Below, one piece after another: positions 9,064-18,381 of a DNA stretch of 64,000 nt. The position numbers and the translations under genes are program-made. The DNA lies in contig JAJFFG010000078.1 in the NCBI GenBank assembly GCA_021776825.1, positions 20,819 to 84,818 on the forward strand. The letters run 5' to 3'. The notes below the pieces were generated by a model that searched no databases, was not told where the DNA came from, and was given only the letters and a program-made list of their open reading frames with translations. Origin of the DNA: Planctomycetota bacterium. Lineage in GTDB: Bacteria; Planctomycetota; JAJSAM01; JAJVHW01. Within the stretch, counting starts at the first letter, position 1, and every line of letters begins with the position of its first letter.

Positions 9064-10989
9064 GACGCGCACGTCACCCTGACGTCGCGTGAACCCCACG
9101 GCGTCGAGATGCTCGAGCAGAGGGATTCCGTACTTCCGCGTCGCTCCGACGAGCCGCTTCAGGTCGGCGGGTGTGAGCGTGGTCTCCGTGGCGCAGTGCT
9201 CTCGCACGCGCGCCTTCGCCTCCTCCACGGTCTCGGCGGCCAGCACGATGCCGTCGCTGAGGCGAACGATGCGCCCCTGGTGATCCAGGATCGTGAGTAG
9301 CTGTTCGACCTCGGCCGGCAGCCCGCTGACCAAGCGCGGGAGCTCCGAGGCCTTCGGCGTCTGCCACGGCTCGGCCGCGAGGAGCTCGACGATGCGCTCC
9401 ATGCGCTCGGTCTGGGCCGCGCTGGTCTGGGCCCCGTGTCCGGCGAGACGGAGCTGCCCCCCAGCAAGCGGCTCGGTGACGCCTCGCTCACGCAACCGGT
9501 CGAGCAGGCCGTCGGTCACGGCCGGCGATGCCTGGACGATCCGCGACAGGAGCGCCTTGCGCATCCCGAGCGCCAGCGGCTGCTTCGCATGGAAGCGCTC
9601 GAGGGCTTCGACCAGCGCCTCCTCGCCGCGGCGCACCTCGTCGCCGTGCAGCAGGAGCGAGCGCCCGAGATCGACGGCGGCGTCGGCGGCGATCAATCGC
9701 TCGAGCTCCGGTTCGATCTCCTCCTTGCGGCGCAGCAGGGCCCGCACGATGGCGTCGCGCGTCGTGCCCTCGAGTCGCGCGCGCCGAAGCTGCGCCTCCA
9801 CGGCGACGCCGAGGTCGTGCAATCCGCGCTCGCGCTCTTCGAACTCCGCCGCCAGGGCGCCCCGACGTCGGCGACTCGTGAACGAACCGGCTCCGAGCAC
9901 GATCCCGCCGCCCAGCGTGATCAGGTGTGACGAAGCGCGCAGGATGAACCGGTCGCCTGGCGCGACCACCGCGTGTCGGTCGAGCTTCAGCCGGGCCCAG
10001 GCCGTCTCGCCCGCCGCGATGTGCTTGCCGCTGACGACCAGCACCCGCGCCGCGCACTCGAGCGTGCCCACGTGGAGGCGTGCCTCCTGGTTGTGGCGTA
10101 GCGGGCGCGGGACCGTCGGGAGCACGTGCAGCTTTACATCGAGGATCTGGGTCTCGTCGAACACTCCTGCATCGCAGACGACGTCGCCGCGGCGCACCTT
10201 CTTGTGCTCGAGCTCGGCGAGGTTGATCGCGGTGCGATGACCGGCCGCGGCGTGCTCCGCCGCGCGGTGGTAGACCTGGAGGCCGCGCACACGGCCGGGG
10301 CGCTGCCCGGGGCGCACCAGCACGCGTTCGCCGACCTCGATGCGTCCGGAGGCCGGAATGCCCGTGACGACCGTTCCGAAGCCCGGCGACGTGAACACGC
10401 GTAGCACCGGCATCCTGAAGAAGCCGTCGACGTCGCGTCCCGGCGCGGCCCGGACGAGGCGCGCGATCTCGGTGCGAAGCTCCTCGATGCCTTGGCCGCT
10501 GATCCCGGAGACCGGGATCAGCTTCGCGCCATCGAGGAACGTCCCCGCGACCAGGTCCTCGACCTCGGAGCCGACGAGTTCTGCCATCTCCGCGTCCACC
10601 GTGTCGACCTTGGTCAGCGCGATGACCCCGGAGGTCAGCCCGAGCAGCGACATGATCTGCAGGTGCTCGCGCGTCTGCGGCATCACGCCGTCGTCCGCAG
10701 CCACCACGAGGACGACGACGTCGATGCCCGTCGCCCCGGCAACCATGTTCCGGATGAAGCGTTCGTGGCCGGGAACGTCGACGACGCCGACCTCGAGGCC
10801 GTCGTCGAGGGCGATCTCGGCGTACCCGACGTCGATGGTCAGCCCGCGCTCGCGCTCCTCCGACAGACGGTCGGTGTCCGACTGCTCGCCGGCCAGCGCA
10901 CGCAAGAGCGTCGTCTTGCCGTGATCGATGTGCCCCGCCGTCCCGACTGTGACCGGGAGGATGTCGCGTTCGATCTTCTCTCGAGCCAT
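9049..10989 (-). CDS. selB: Selenocysteine-specific elongation factor SelB
   Basis: 646 residues. The translational GTPase domain has G1 GHIDHGKT (19-26), G3 DVPGH (71-75) and G4 TKVD (126-129). Beta-barrel domains and a long C-terminal run of winged helices follow, ending KYGIPLLEHLDAVGFT, the typical last winged helix that binds the SECIS hairpin of selenoprotein mRNAs. SelB delivers Sec-tRNA to UGA codons. The length fits bacterial SelB. No selA, selD or selC tRNA gene is visible in the window, so the rest of the machinery must lie elsewhere. The stop codon is embedded in the seven-unit tandem array that follows. Identification is firm. Confidence 0.95.
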   Translation of the reverse strand: MAREKIERDILPVTVGTAGHIDHGKTTLLRALAGEQSDTDRLSEERERGLTIDVGYAEIALDDGLEVGVVDVPGHERFIRNMVAGATGIDVVVLVVAADDGVMPQTREHLQIMSLLGLTSGVIALTKVDTVDAEMAELVGSEVEDLVAGTFLDGAKLIPVSGISGQGIEELRTEIARLVRAAPGRDVDGFFRMPVLRVFTSPGFGTVVTGIPASGRIEVGERVLVRPGQRPGRVRGLQVYHRAAEHAAAGHRTAINLAELEHKKVRRGDVVCDAGVFDETQILDVKLHVLPTVPRPLRHNQEARLHVGTLECAARVLVVSGKHIAAGETAWARLKLDRHAVVAPGDRFILRASSHLITLGGGIVLGAGSFTSRRRRGALAAEFEERERGLHDLGVAVEAQLRRARLEGTTRDAIVRALLRRKEEIEPELERLIAADAAVDLGRSLLLHGDEVRRGEEALVEALERFHAKQPLALGMRKALLSRIVQASPAVTDGLLDRLRERGVTEPLAGGQLRLAGHGAQTSAAQTERMERIVELLAAEPWQTPKASELPRLVSGLPAEVEQLLTILDHQGRIVRLSDGIVLAAETVEEAKARVREHCATETTLTPADLKRLVGATRKYGIPLLEHLDAVGFTRRQGDVRVLRTP

Positions 10990-11061
10990 CTAGGTGGACG
11001 CTCCGTGGACCGCGCGATGGTACGGGACGTTCGCCGCCCGGCACACGTCGTGGAATCGAAA

Positions 11062-11087
11062 GGGGCGGAGCCGTTCGGCTCCGCCCC
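11062..11087 (-). terminator. Strong 11-bp hairpin, likely intrinsic terminator
   Basis: Arms 11062-11072 and 11077-11087 pair perfectly around a 4-base loop. On the minus strand the stem is followed by TTTCGATT, so it can serve as a rho-independent terminator for the Gly-rich protein gene that ends at 11156, insulating selB. Confidence 0.75.
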
Positions 11088-11095
11088 CGAGTTCG

Positions 11096-11159
11096 CTGTG
11101 TGAGGGACTAGCTGTGTGAGGGACTAACTGCGTGAGGGACTAACTGCGTGAGGGACTAG
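11096..11159 (-). repeat. Four 16-bp tandem units carrying the stop codon
   Basis: Units at 11096, 11112, 11128 and 11144 differ at only two positions. Each contains a TAG on the minus strand, and the last unit contains the actual stop of the Gly-rich protein gene (11156-11158). Because 16 is not a multiple of 3, the copied TAGs fall in all three frames. Confidence 0.9.
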
Positions 11160-13978
11160 AAGTTGAACTGGAAGTTCACGTCCACCCGATCGACCGACGG
11201 CATGAGGTCGGTGCTGGTGTGCCCGTCGTCCAGCTGGAACGTGATGCGCAGGCGCACGAACTTGAACGGGCGGCCCGTGACCTCGCCCGCGATGTCGAAG
11301 ATCACGTCCGGGCCCTGGGCACCCTTCACGTAGCCGTCCAGCGGGATGGCGCTGAGCGGGTCTTCGGTGTTGTCGAGGATGCGAGCCGGCAGGAAGTCGG
11401 TCAGCTCGTCGAAGTTCGCCGAGCTGTGGTCGCCCTGCAGGGCGTCGAGCTTCGCGAAGCCCAGATTGGCCTGGTCCTCGATAGCGAACTGGATCTCGAC
11501 CAGTACCGCGTCGTTCTGACCGTCAATGTTGAAGTCCTCGGGCTCGAAGTTGAGGAGGCGCGCCTCGTCCACTCCGAGGTTGACGAACTTCGTGTAGAGG
11601 ACGCTCTGGACGCCGCCGCCGACCGGATCGAACGTGCCGCTCGTCGCGTTGGGCAGGCTGAACGCCGCGAGGGGGTCCTCGACGCGCACATAGCCCAGGC
11701 CGCCGACGCCGCCAACGTTCGGGCCGTAGTTGTTGGCCTTGCTGCCGCCCGCGCCGCCCGTGACGTTCGTGGCGGCGAGGGGGCTCGCGATGTCGAAGCC
11801 CTGGCTCGACCGCAGAAGGACGGAACCGCCGCCTCCGCCGCCGCCGGAGCCGCCGGAGAACGTCTGCGACCTGCCGCTGCTCTGACCGCCCGTGCCACCG
11901 CGCGCCTGGAGCAGGCCCTGGGAGCCGATCTTGAGGATCGAGGCCGTCTGGACCGAGATCGCGCCGCCGCCGCCGCCACCCGAGCCGCCGGCGATGCGCC
12001 AGCCCGAGGGGACGTACGAGCCGTTGCCGCCCGCGCCGCCGCCGGCGCCACCGACGAGCGGGTTCAGGTCCTCGTTCGAAGAGCCCGCGCCGCCGGCGCC
12101 GCCAGCGCCGCGCCACGACGTGATGGAGCCTGTGCTGGAGCCGCGTGAGCCGGGCGAGCCCGCGAGGCGAGCTCCGCCGCCACCGCCGGAGCCGGCCATG
12201 ATGTAGGCCGTCGTGCCCTTGGCGACCCGGCCGCCGAGGCCGCCGCGGCCCCCGTCGTCGACGTCGGCGAGAACGCCGTTGGCGTCGATGCCGACCGTGC
12301 CCGTGAGGCCGACGCCCTTCTCGACCTGCGTGCCATCGGGGAACAGGTTCGACGTGTTGCCGCCCTTGCCGCCGCCGGGGCCACCCGCGCCGCCGATGCG
12401 GACGCGTGTGTTGGCGGTGGAGGTCCAGTTGGCGGAGCCGCCGCCGGTTCCGCCGTTCTGGCCCGGGAGGCCATCGGCGCGCATCTCACCCTCGATCTGG
12501 ATCTCCAGAGCGCGGATCGTCGCCGGACGCGAGCCGGTGAAGTTCACCACGACGCCGGGCGGGATGAAGACGCGACGCCAGTTGACGGTGTTTCCGGGGA
12601 ACGCGTCGGTGTTGATCGACTCGCTGGTTCCCGGGAGGTAGTCGCCATCAGCGCCGGAACCACCGGCGATCGTCATGATCGCGGCCGCGGCGCCCGGCAC
12701 GGTGCCGTCGTAGCTGGCCGTGGAGATCGTGGCGTCGTATCGGCCGTCCGTGTCTTCGAACTCGAACGACAGGGTGCCCTCGGACACGTCCTCGTCGCGG
12801 GTGCTGAAGATGAGGTGGATGCGCGGGTCGATCTCGTCCGGGTACGTGTCACCCAGCTCAAGAGCGTTGCGCTTCAGGACGCCGCGTGCGATGGCGTCGA
12901 CCGGCCAGTCGAAGATCGTGCTGATCGGCGGGTTGGGGAGCTGCTCGAACGGCGTGCCGGGAGAGAGCTGGCGTGCGGTGTCCAGGAACTCCCAGATCTC
13001 GCGAAGGCGCAGGCGCTCCGCGTTGCTGGCCGAGTCGAAGCGCTCACTGATGTCCTTGACGTTCTTCGTGACGCGGATCGCGTAGGTCGCCTGGTCGGCG
13101 AGCGGGAAGTCCGGGTCGAACACGATGATCGTTGAGTCGAAGTTCTGCTCGACGAAGGCGGAGCTGAGCACCGGCTTGCGGAACGAGGCGTCACCCTTGC
13201 GCTCCGTGAGGAGGAACTCGCTATTCTGACCGGAGCGCAGCGTCGACGGGCTCAGCGGGATGCGGTTGCCGAAGAGCGTGACGACGATGTTCGAGGGCAC
13301 GCCGCGCGTGCCGCCGTGGTTGGCGTACTGGTCGATGACCGACGCGACCTTGTCCACCGGATTGGTGAAGTCCACGACCGGAGGCGGCGTGTCCTGGTAC
13401 GTGTCGATCGTGAAGGCGAAGTCGCGGGGAGAGATCGGCGCGGTCGCGAAGTCGAACGTCTCGCTCTTGCTGAGGCGACGTCCCTTCGTCGAACGGATCG
13501 GGCTCGGGTCCGGGTGCCCGACGATCTCGATCTCGTAGTTCGTGTCGGGCTGCAGGCCGGAGTTCTCGAGCGCGTCGTCGCGGACGTGCCCCTCCGGATA
13601 GAACGAGCCGTCCGTCTTGTCCGGGTCGCGCAGGTGCGTCGCGAGCCGCGGGAAGAACCGGACGAGGTTCTTGCGGATCTGGAAACTACCGGGGACCTGC
13701 TTCGTGAAGCCGGTGCCGGTTTCGTTCTGCTGACGGATGCGGACCACGGCGGCGTTGACCGTCGCGATGTCGACCGGCTGCGTGAACTTGATCTCGATGA
13801 TCGAGTTCAGCGGCAGGCCGGCAAACGTGCCCACGTTCACGTCGACGAGACGCATCGGCCCGCCCTTGCGACGCCGCCGATTTCGGGCGTGCGCATCCTC
13901 GGGCGTGACGAGAGTCCCGACGAAGAGCGCTACCAGCGCTCCCCCGGTCAGTCCGACAAGAGTCTTTCCAAGCCGCAT
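11156..13978 (-). CDS. Large secreted Gly-rich surface protein with an Ig-like N-terminal region
   Basis: 940 residues. The N-terminus is a signal peptide (MRLGKTLVGLTGGALVALF...). A region starting around residue 45 (LPLNSIIEIKFTQPVD) resembles bacterial Ig-like SbsA-type modules and seems to recur further on. Residues about 505-770 are extremely glycine-rich, with blocks such as GGAGGPGGGKGG and GGSGGGGGG separated by short segments. The C-terminal 170 residues are ordinary and acidic, ending DVNFQFNF. No catalytic motif is recognised. It is likely a structural or adhesive cell-surface protein. The ATG at 13978 is well supported by AGGAG 8 bases upstream. It lies downstream of the TPR gene on the same strand. 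The stop is copied in a tandem array. Confidence 0.7.
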   Translation of the reverse strand: MRLGKTLVGLTGGALVALFVGTLVTPEDAHARNRRRRKGGPMRLVDVNVGTFAGLPLNSIIEIKFTQPVDIATVNAAVVRIRQQNETGTGFTKQVPGSFQIRKNLVRFFPRLATHLRDPDKTDGSFYPEGHVRDDALENSGLQPDTNYEIEIVGHPDPSPIRSTKGRRLSKSETFDFATAPISPRDFAFTIDTYQDTPPPVVDFTNPVDKVASVIDQYANHGGTRGVPSNIVVTLFGNRIPLSPSTLRSGQNSEFLLTERKGDASFRKPVLSSAFVEQNFDSTIIVFDPDFPLADQATYAIRVTKNVKDISERFDSASNAERLRLREIWEFLDTARQLSPGTPFEQLPNPPISTIFDWPVDAIARGVLKRNALELGDTYPDEIDPRIHLIFSTRDEDVSEGTLSFEFEDTDGRYDATISTASYDGTVPGAAAAIMTIAGGSGADGDYLPGTSESINTDAFPGNTVNWRRVFIPPGVVVNFTGSRPATIRALEIQIEGEMRADGLPGQNGGTGGGSANWTSTANTRVRIGGAGGPGGGKGGNTSNLFPDGTQVEKGVGLTGTVGIDANGVLADVDDGGRGGLGGRVAKGTTAYIMAGSGGGGGARLAGSPGSRGSSTGSITSWRGAGGAGGAGSSNEDLNPLVGGAGGGAGGNGSYVPSGWRIAGGSGGGGGGAISVQTASILKIGSQGLLQARGGTGGQSSGRSQTFSGGSGGGGGGGSVLLRSSQGFDIASPLAATNVTGGAGGSKANNYGPNVGGVGGLGYVRVEDPLAAFSLPNATSGTFDPVGGGVQSVLYTKFVNLGVDEARLLNFEPEDFNIDGQNDAVLVEIQFAIEDQANLGFAKLDALQGDHSSANFDELTDFLPARILDNTEDPLSAIPLDGYVKGAQGPDVIFDIAGEVTGRPFKFVRLRITFQLDDGHTSTDLMPSVDRVDVNFQFNF

Positions 13979-14252
13979 CGCTGCTCCTTCTACACGGACA
14001 GAGGCCGCCCGCGGGGGCGGTCTTCCAGCCTCTCAGTGTGAAGCCTCCTGGGCGATTCGGCAAGCAAGAAGGTCATGCCGAACCCACCGCCCAGGGCGGC
14101 CACACCACTCACAGAAGCAACACGTGTGCCAGCCCCTCGGTTGCGTTCCAGGCGCGACAATCGGCCAGATTGAGGCCAACGAGCGCGTCGGTGTGGACCG
14201 GAGCGTGCGATACCGCTCGCGGGCGACACCGGAGCGCCGCACGTCGCGCGAC
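13979..14252. other. Intergenic region between the TPR and Gly-rich protein genes
   Basis: 274 bp that should hold the promoter and leader of the Gly-rich protein gene (minus strand). Only the AGGAG ribosome-binding site next to 13978 is clear. I see no convincing -35/-10 pair, hairpin or small gene. Confidence 0.4.
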
Positions 14253-15485
14253 TCAGCAGAACGTCGTGCGGACGACGCGAGGGGCACCCTCGGTCTCGCG
14301 TCGGATCGCCTTGTAGCGTTCCTCGAGAGCATTGAACTCGTCTTCGGGGAGGTACCCCTGATAGCCGAGTTGAACGAGTTCGTTCAACGCCCGGATGCAG
14401 CCAGCGTCGGCGACCAGCGCCTCCCGCAGATGGACCACCGCCTCGGCGTAAGCGGTCTCAGCCTCGGCCTTCCGCCCGTCCTCCCACAGGCGGTTGCCGA
14501 GCGCGCGCCAGTAGAGGCCGTAGCCGGTGAGCGCCTCGGCGCGCTTCGTGGCCTCGTCGAGCGTTGCGCCGAGTCGACCTGTATATGCGTCCAGGTGGGC
14601 ACGCATGCCGGTCAGCTGCCCCTCGCGCCAGTCCAGGTAGGCGAGCTTGGCATGGGGAGCGGCATAGTCGGATTGCCGAGCGAGCGCGGCGCGATGCCAG
14701 CGTCGAGCGCCGTCCCAGTCCTGCTGCATGCCCTTCAGGAGCCCGATGTTGTAGTAGTGCACCGCGTTGCCGGGGTCGTCGGCCAGCGCCTCCTTCAGGA
14801 TCGCCTCGGCCTCGGGGAACTGCCGCACCATCTGGTGCGCCAACGCGAGCCTCTGCGAGAGCTCCGTCGCCGGGCGACGCTTGGCGCGCAGGCTCAACTC
14901 CTTGGCCCGTTGCAGGTCGGCGATGACCCGGTCGTGCTGACCCTCGCCGTGCAGCTGCGTCCCTCGGTGCACGTAGCCGAGGAACTCCAACTCCGCTCCG
15001 AAGTTGGGGTCCCGGGGTGCCGTTGCGAGCGCGTCGATGTAGGCCGTGAGCTGCTCGACGCCGACGGAACGCTCTCCGTCGAGGATGGCGACGAAGGCGT
15101 CCAGGAGCAGGAGCCCAGGGAACTTGGGGTTCTGTTCCACGGCGCGCTCCAGAGCCGCGACTCCGTCCTTCCGGTTGCCCAGTGCGAGGTGCGCGTACGC
15201 CAACAGGAACTGATGAGAGAAGTCCGGCTTGCTCTTGTCGACTCGCGTGGCCTCCGCGAGGTCCTGAGCCACCTGCTCGAGGAACACGCGATCGAGCGTC
15301 CATACGTAGCGACGCCACGAGGACACGGCGCGCTTGCGATGCCGCTCGGCGGTGCGCGCTGCCGCGCTGCGCGTCTCCTGCGCGTGCGCCGCTGACGGAA
15401 CGGGCATTGCGATTGCGAGGAGGAGGATTGCGAAGAGGAGGAGACCGGCAAGCGCCGGGAGCACCACGGTGCGACGTCGGGGCAT
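14253..15485 (-). CDS. Exported TPR-repeat protein
   Basis: 410 residues. A strong signal peptide (about residues 1-35: ALAGLLLFAILLLAIAMPVPSA) ends near AHAQ. The remainder consists of helical repeat pairs of tetratricopeptide type, for example FLLAYAHLALGNRKDGVAALE and the VHYYNIGLLKGMQQDWDGA repeat. TPR proteins act as protein-binding scaffolds; the partner is unknown. The C-terminus ends FC followed by TGA. The gene lies upstream of the Gly-rich surface protein on the same strand with a 274-bp gap, so co-transcription is possible but unproven. Element A3 occupies its upstream side. Confidence 0.7.
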   Translation of the reverse strand: MPRRRTVVLPALAGLLLFAILLLAIAMPVPSAAHAQETRSAAARTAERHRKRAVSSWRRYVWTLDRVFLEQVAQDLAEATRVDKSKPDFSHQFLLAYAHLALGNRKDGVAALERAVEQNPKFPGLLLLDAFVAILDGERSVGVEQLTAYIDALATAPRDPNFGAELEFLGYVHRGTQLHGEGQHDRVIADLQRAKELSLRAKRRPATELSQRLALAHQMVRQFPEAEAILKEALADDPGNAVHYYNIGLLKGMQQDWDGARRWHRAALARQSDYAAPHAKLAYLDWREGQLTGMRAHLDAYTGRLGATLDEATKRAEALTGYGLYWRALGNRLWEDGRKAEAETAYAEAVVHLREALVADAGCIRALNELVQLGYQGYLPEDEFNALEERYKAIRRETEGAPRVVRTTFC

Positions 15486-15502
15486 GCCGGGAGACTAGCC
15501 CA

Positions 15503-15727
15503 CTTCTCTCACGAGGGCGTCGCGAGATTGCGGCCGCTGGCGAGTCACGGATGGCTCTCACGCCGTTTCGAGGGATCGCCCGGTCAACGTAGATTCTCCT
15601 GACGGATTCGGGTGCGGGAGATCTCGTGGCGCAGACGCGCACGCACCTTCGATCCAGTTGTGAAGCGGCAGCGGCGCGGGAGATCGCGTGCCCGGGACCG
15701 TCAGGCGTGGCGTCCTCGTGAGAGAAG
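15503..15727 (-). repeat. Dispersed element family A, copy A3 (inverted)
   Basis: The 14-bp terminal inverted repeats at 15503-15516 and 15714-15727 are identical. Read on the minus strand, the first 100 bp matches copy A2 (26720-26958) closely, including a shared block around CTTCACAACTGGATC, and then the interiors diverge. A CTAG lies just outside the left end at 15495-15498. The interval between two divergent genes (15486-15849) holds little else. Confidence 0.75.
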
Positions 15728-15849
15728 GGGGGTCGGCACTGTGCGTGCCACGGGCCGCGGCATCGGGAACCTGCCGCGGGGCCGACGCCCGCGCGTATGC
15801 TGCTCGCCGTCGAGCGAGGGACACTGTCCGAGGAGGTCGCCGAGAGGTC

Positions 15850-18381
15850 ATGGATCGGAGACGACTGCTGGCGCTCGTCGTGCTGTTCGGGGCGGCTCTG
15901 CACCTCCTCGCGCACGTCTCGCCGTCGGCGCCGCATCTGCGCGAGGCGCTCCCCGAGGACGCGCCGGCCCTGCTCGCCAACTCGGCGCTCGACACGGCTC
16001 CCGGAGAGGCGGGAGCGGCGCCGCTCATGCGAGCGCTCACCGATCCCTCGGCGGCGTGGGAGCCCGCGGGCGCGGTCGCCGGGCGGCATCGCTTCCGGCC
16101 GGTCGCAACGGTGCTGCTCGCCGTGGAGCGGGCCGCCGGCGGGCGACACGCGGCACGCGTTGCGGGGTGGGTCTCGCTGCTCCTGCACCTCGGCCTGGTG
16201 GTGCTGGTCCACCGGGTCGTGCGTCGTCTCGGAGGCTCACCGACCGCGCAGATTGCGGCCGCCGCGCTCGTCGCGACGAGCCCGCTGGCTCTCGCCGCGG
16301 CCGCGTGGCCCGCTCGTCAGCCGGCGGCGCTCGCAGCCGTCCTCGGAGCGGCCGGCGTCCTGCTGACCCTCGGCGAATCCACACAAGCCCGGTCTCGGGT
16401 CGCGCCGCTGCTCGGCGGACTCCTGCTCGGTGCGGCGGTCCTTTCCCACGAGGCGGCGGTCGGACTGGTCGCCGCCGCCGTCGTCCTGCGCTTCACGTTC
16501 GGATCCGACTCCGGGGTCGGCACTCGCGCCTTCGTCGTCGCGCGTGCGCTCGTGCCCACCGTCGCTGCGCTGGCCTGGCGCGCCGCGACGCTGGCGCCTC
16601 TGAGCCGACCCGAGTCGGCGGTCGGACCCGACGCGTTCGACGGCGCGGTCGGGGCCATCCTGACCTGGCTCGCCCCCGCCCTCCCGGTGCGTGCTCACCT
16701 CGCTGACGGCCCGTGGGAGGCGCACGGTGGCGTGCGACTGATCGCTGCGGCAGTCGTCCTCATGACCCTTGCCATGCTCTGGCGCCGTCGCGCTGCGCCC
16801 GTCGCCGGAGCGCTGCTCGCCAGCGTCGTCGCCTGTCTCCCGGCCGTCGCGGCGGGGGCGTACGGGCAGGCCCCGTTCTCCGCCACCGCGGCCTACGTGA
16901 CACTCCCGATCGTCGCGGCGGCACTTGCGTTGGCGTTGACCGCGGCTGCGCGGCGCGGACGTGCGCTCCGGACGGCTTCGATTGGCGCAGGCGTGTTGGT
17001 CCTGGTGGCGTCGTCCGTCGCAACCGCCGCGCGAGCTCCGTCGCATCGCGTGCGGGCAGCGTTCATCGAGCGGGCGCGTCGCGACGCGCCCGCGAGCGTC
17101 GTCGTGATGGGCTGGCGTCTCGGCTCAGCCGTCGTGACGGCGGAGCAGGCGGCCGGTGACGAGCGCGTCGCGGCGTTGGGTGCCGCCACCGAGATCGCGC
17201 GGCCGCTCGCGGAGCGGATCCTCGCGACGGACGGCACGACCACCGCCGAGGGGGCGGGGCTACAGCGCGATGGCGTGGCCGCCACGACCGTCGCCACGGT
17301 GCTGGCGTGGTACGCCCGGATCGCCGGCGAGCAGCAGGCTGCCGGCGGCGAAGGAGCTCCGACGCCGTTGGACGTCGAGCGCGCCGGACGCGCCGCCGTC
17401 GCGTTGCTGCCCCAGTGGGCCGACGGCTGGGCTGTCCTCGCGGAGTCGCTGGCCCGACTCGGCGCACTTCAGGGTGCTCTGCAGGCTGCCGACGCGGCGG
17501 GGGATCTCGAGCCGGAGAGCGTGGACTTCCTCGTTCTGGAGGGTCGGATCGGACTGGCTTTGGGACATGCGCCGCTGGCCGTGATGCGTCTCGGCGAGGC
17601 CGACGCCAGCGCGCAGAAGTCGGGATGGGGGACCCCGGAGCAACTGCGCGAGCTGACGCTGCTCCGCGCCGAGGCGCTCGTTGCCGACGCGGCAACGTCC
17701 GGACGCCTGAACCAGTTCGAGACCGCGGCGGAGCTCCTCGAGGGCCTGCGCGCGAAGGGAGATCAAGAGTTCGACCTCCGACAGCGGACCTATGACCTGT
17801 ACCTCGTCTGGGGCGACGAGCTCGCGTCGCTCGACCGCACCGCTCTGGCTCGGATCGCCTACCAGCGGGCCGTGGCGCTCTCCGGGCCACGTAGCTGGGC
17901 CGCCGAGCATCTGGCCTGGCTGGACGCGCGCCTCGCGCGCGCATGGGGGGAGGCGACACGAACTCTGCAGCGGGCGCAGGTCGGCGAGGGCAACGTGGCG
18001 AACGCGCTTCTCGAACTCGCGATCGTCCTCTGTCGCCGTGGCAAGTGGGACGAGGCCGACGCGGTGTTCGAGAAGCTCTCCGACGCACAGGGGGGAATGA
18101 ACGCCGCGCTCCGGTACGCGATCGCCGTGCATCGTCACGCTGCCCGGCCTGACGAGTTGACCCAGGCCGAGGCGGAACTCAGGCTGGTTCTGAAGGAGCT
18201 GCCGGCGTTCGCGGAGGCGCGCTTCAACCTCGGCGGCGTTCTGGTCCAACAGGGGCGGCTCGAAGAGGCCCGCGAGGAGTATGTGCGCGCGGCGCGGGAC
18301 GGCCCGGAGTTCGAGTGGAGCTCCGAGGCACTGCAGATCGCGCAGCGCCTCGCCGAGATCCTGCTGCTCGAACGGAACTGA
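15850..18381 (+). CDS. GT-C-like membrane protein with C-terminal TPR repeats
   Basis: 843 residues. About the first 400 form many hydrophobic segments. The early stretch with RFRPVATVLLAVE followed by repeated Leu/Val helices resembles the start of GT-C fold proteins of the TMTC/O-mannosyltransferase-like type, in which an RP-L motif and a later aromatic HP-E region are usual. From about residue 500 the protein consists of TPR-like helices (ELAIVLCRRGKWDEADAVFE, ARFNLGGVLVQQGRLEEA). Such GT-C/TPR proteins are thought to be membrane glycosyltransferases or glycoprotein-assembly factors, but catalytic residues are not clear here. The ATG at 15850 was chosen because of GAGAGG upstream and the immediate signal-anchor. 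Its stop region is copied as 21-bp tandem units. Confidence 0.65.
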   Translation: MDRRRLLALVVLFGAALHLLAHVSPSAPHLREALPEDAPALLANSALDTAPGEAGAAPLMRALTDPSAAWEPAGAVAGRHRFRPVATVLLAVERAAGGRHAARVAGWVSLLLHLGLVVLVHRVVRRLGGSPTAQIAAAALVATSPLALAAAAWPARQPAALAAVLGAAGVLLTLGESTQARSRVAPLLGGLLLGAAVLSHEAAVGLVAAAVVLRFTFGSDSGVGTRAFVVARALVPTVAALAWRAATLAPLSRPESAVGPDAFDGAVGAILTWLAPALPVRAHLADGPWEAHGGVRLIAAAVVLMTLAMLWRRRAAPVAGALLASVVACLPAVAAGAYGQAPFSATAAYVTLPIVAAALALALTAAARRGRALRTASIGAGVLVLVASSVATAARAPSHRVRAAFIERARRDAPASVVVMGWRLGSAVVTAEQAAGDERVAALGAATEIARPLAERILATDGTTTAEGAGLQRDGVAATTVATVLAWYARIAGEQQAAGGEGAPTPLDVERAGRAAVALLPQWADGWAVLAESLARLGALQGALQAADAAGDLEPESVDFLVLEGRIGLALGHAPLAVMRLGEADASAQKSGWGTPEQLRELTLLRAEALVADAATSGRLNQFETAAELLEGLRAKGDQEFDLRQRTYDLYLVWGDELASLDRTALARIAYQRAVALSGPRSWAAEHLAWLDARLARAWGEATRTLQRAQVGEGNVANALLELAIVLCRRGKWDEADAVFEKLSDAQGGMNAALRYAIAVHRHAARPDELTQAEAELRLVLKELPAFAEARFNLGGVLVQQGRLEEAREEYVRAARDGPEFEWSSEALQIAQRLAEILLLERN

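Noticed and set aside
9488..11044. Long overlapping frames antisense or frame-shifted to selB and other genes
   Set aside because: High GC content opens long Arg/Pro/Ala-rich shadow frames; they lack domains and conflict with well-identified genes.
14253..14260. Cys followed by TGA at the end of the TPR gene as a possible Cys-Sec motif, given selB nearby
   Set aside because: Downstream codons show no conserved domain and no obvious SECIS-like hairpin follows the TGA; an ordinary stop is simpler.
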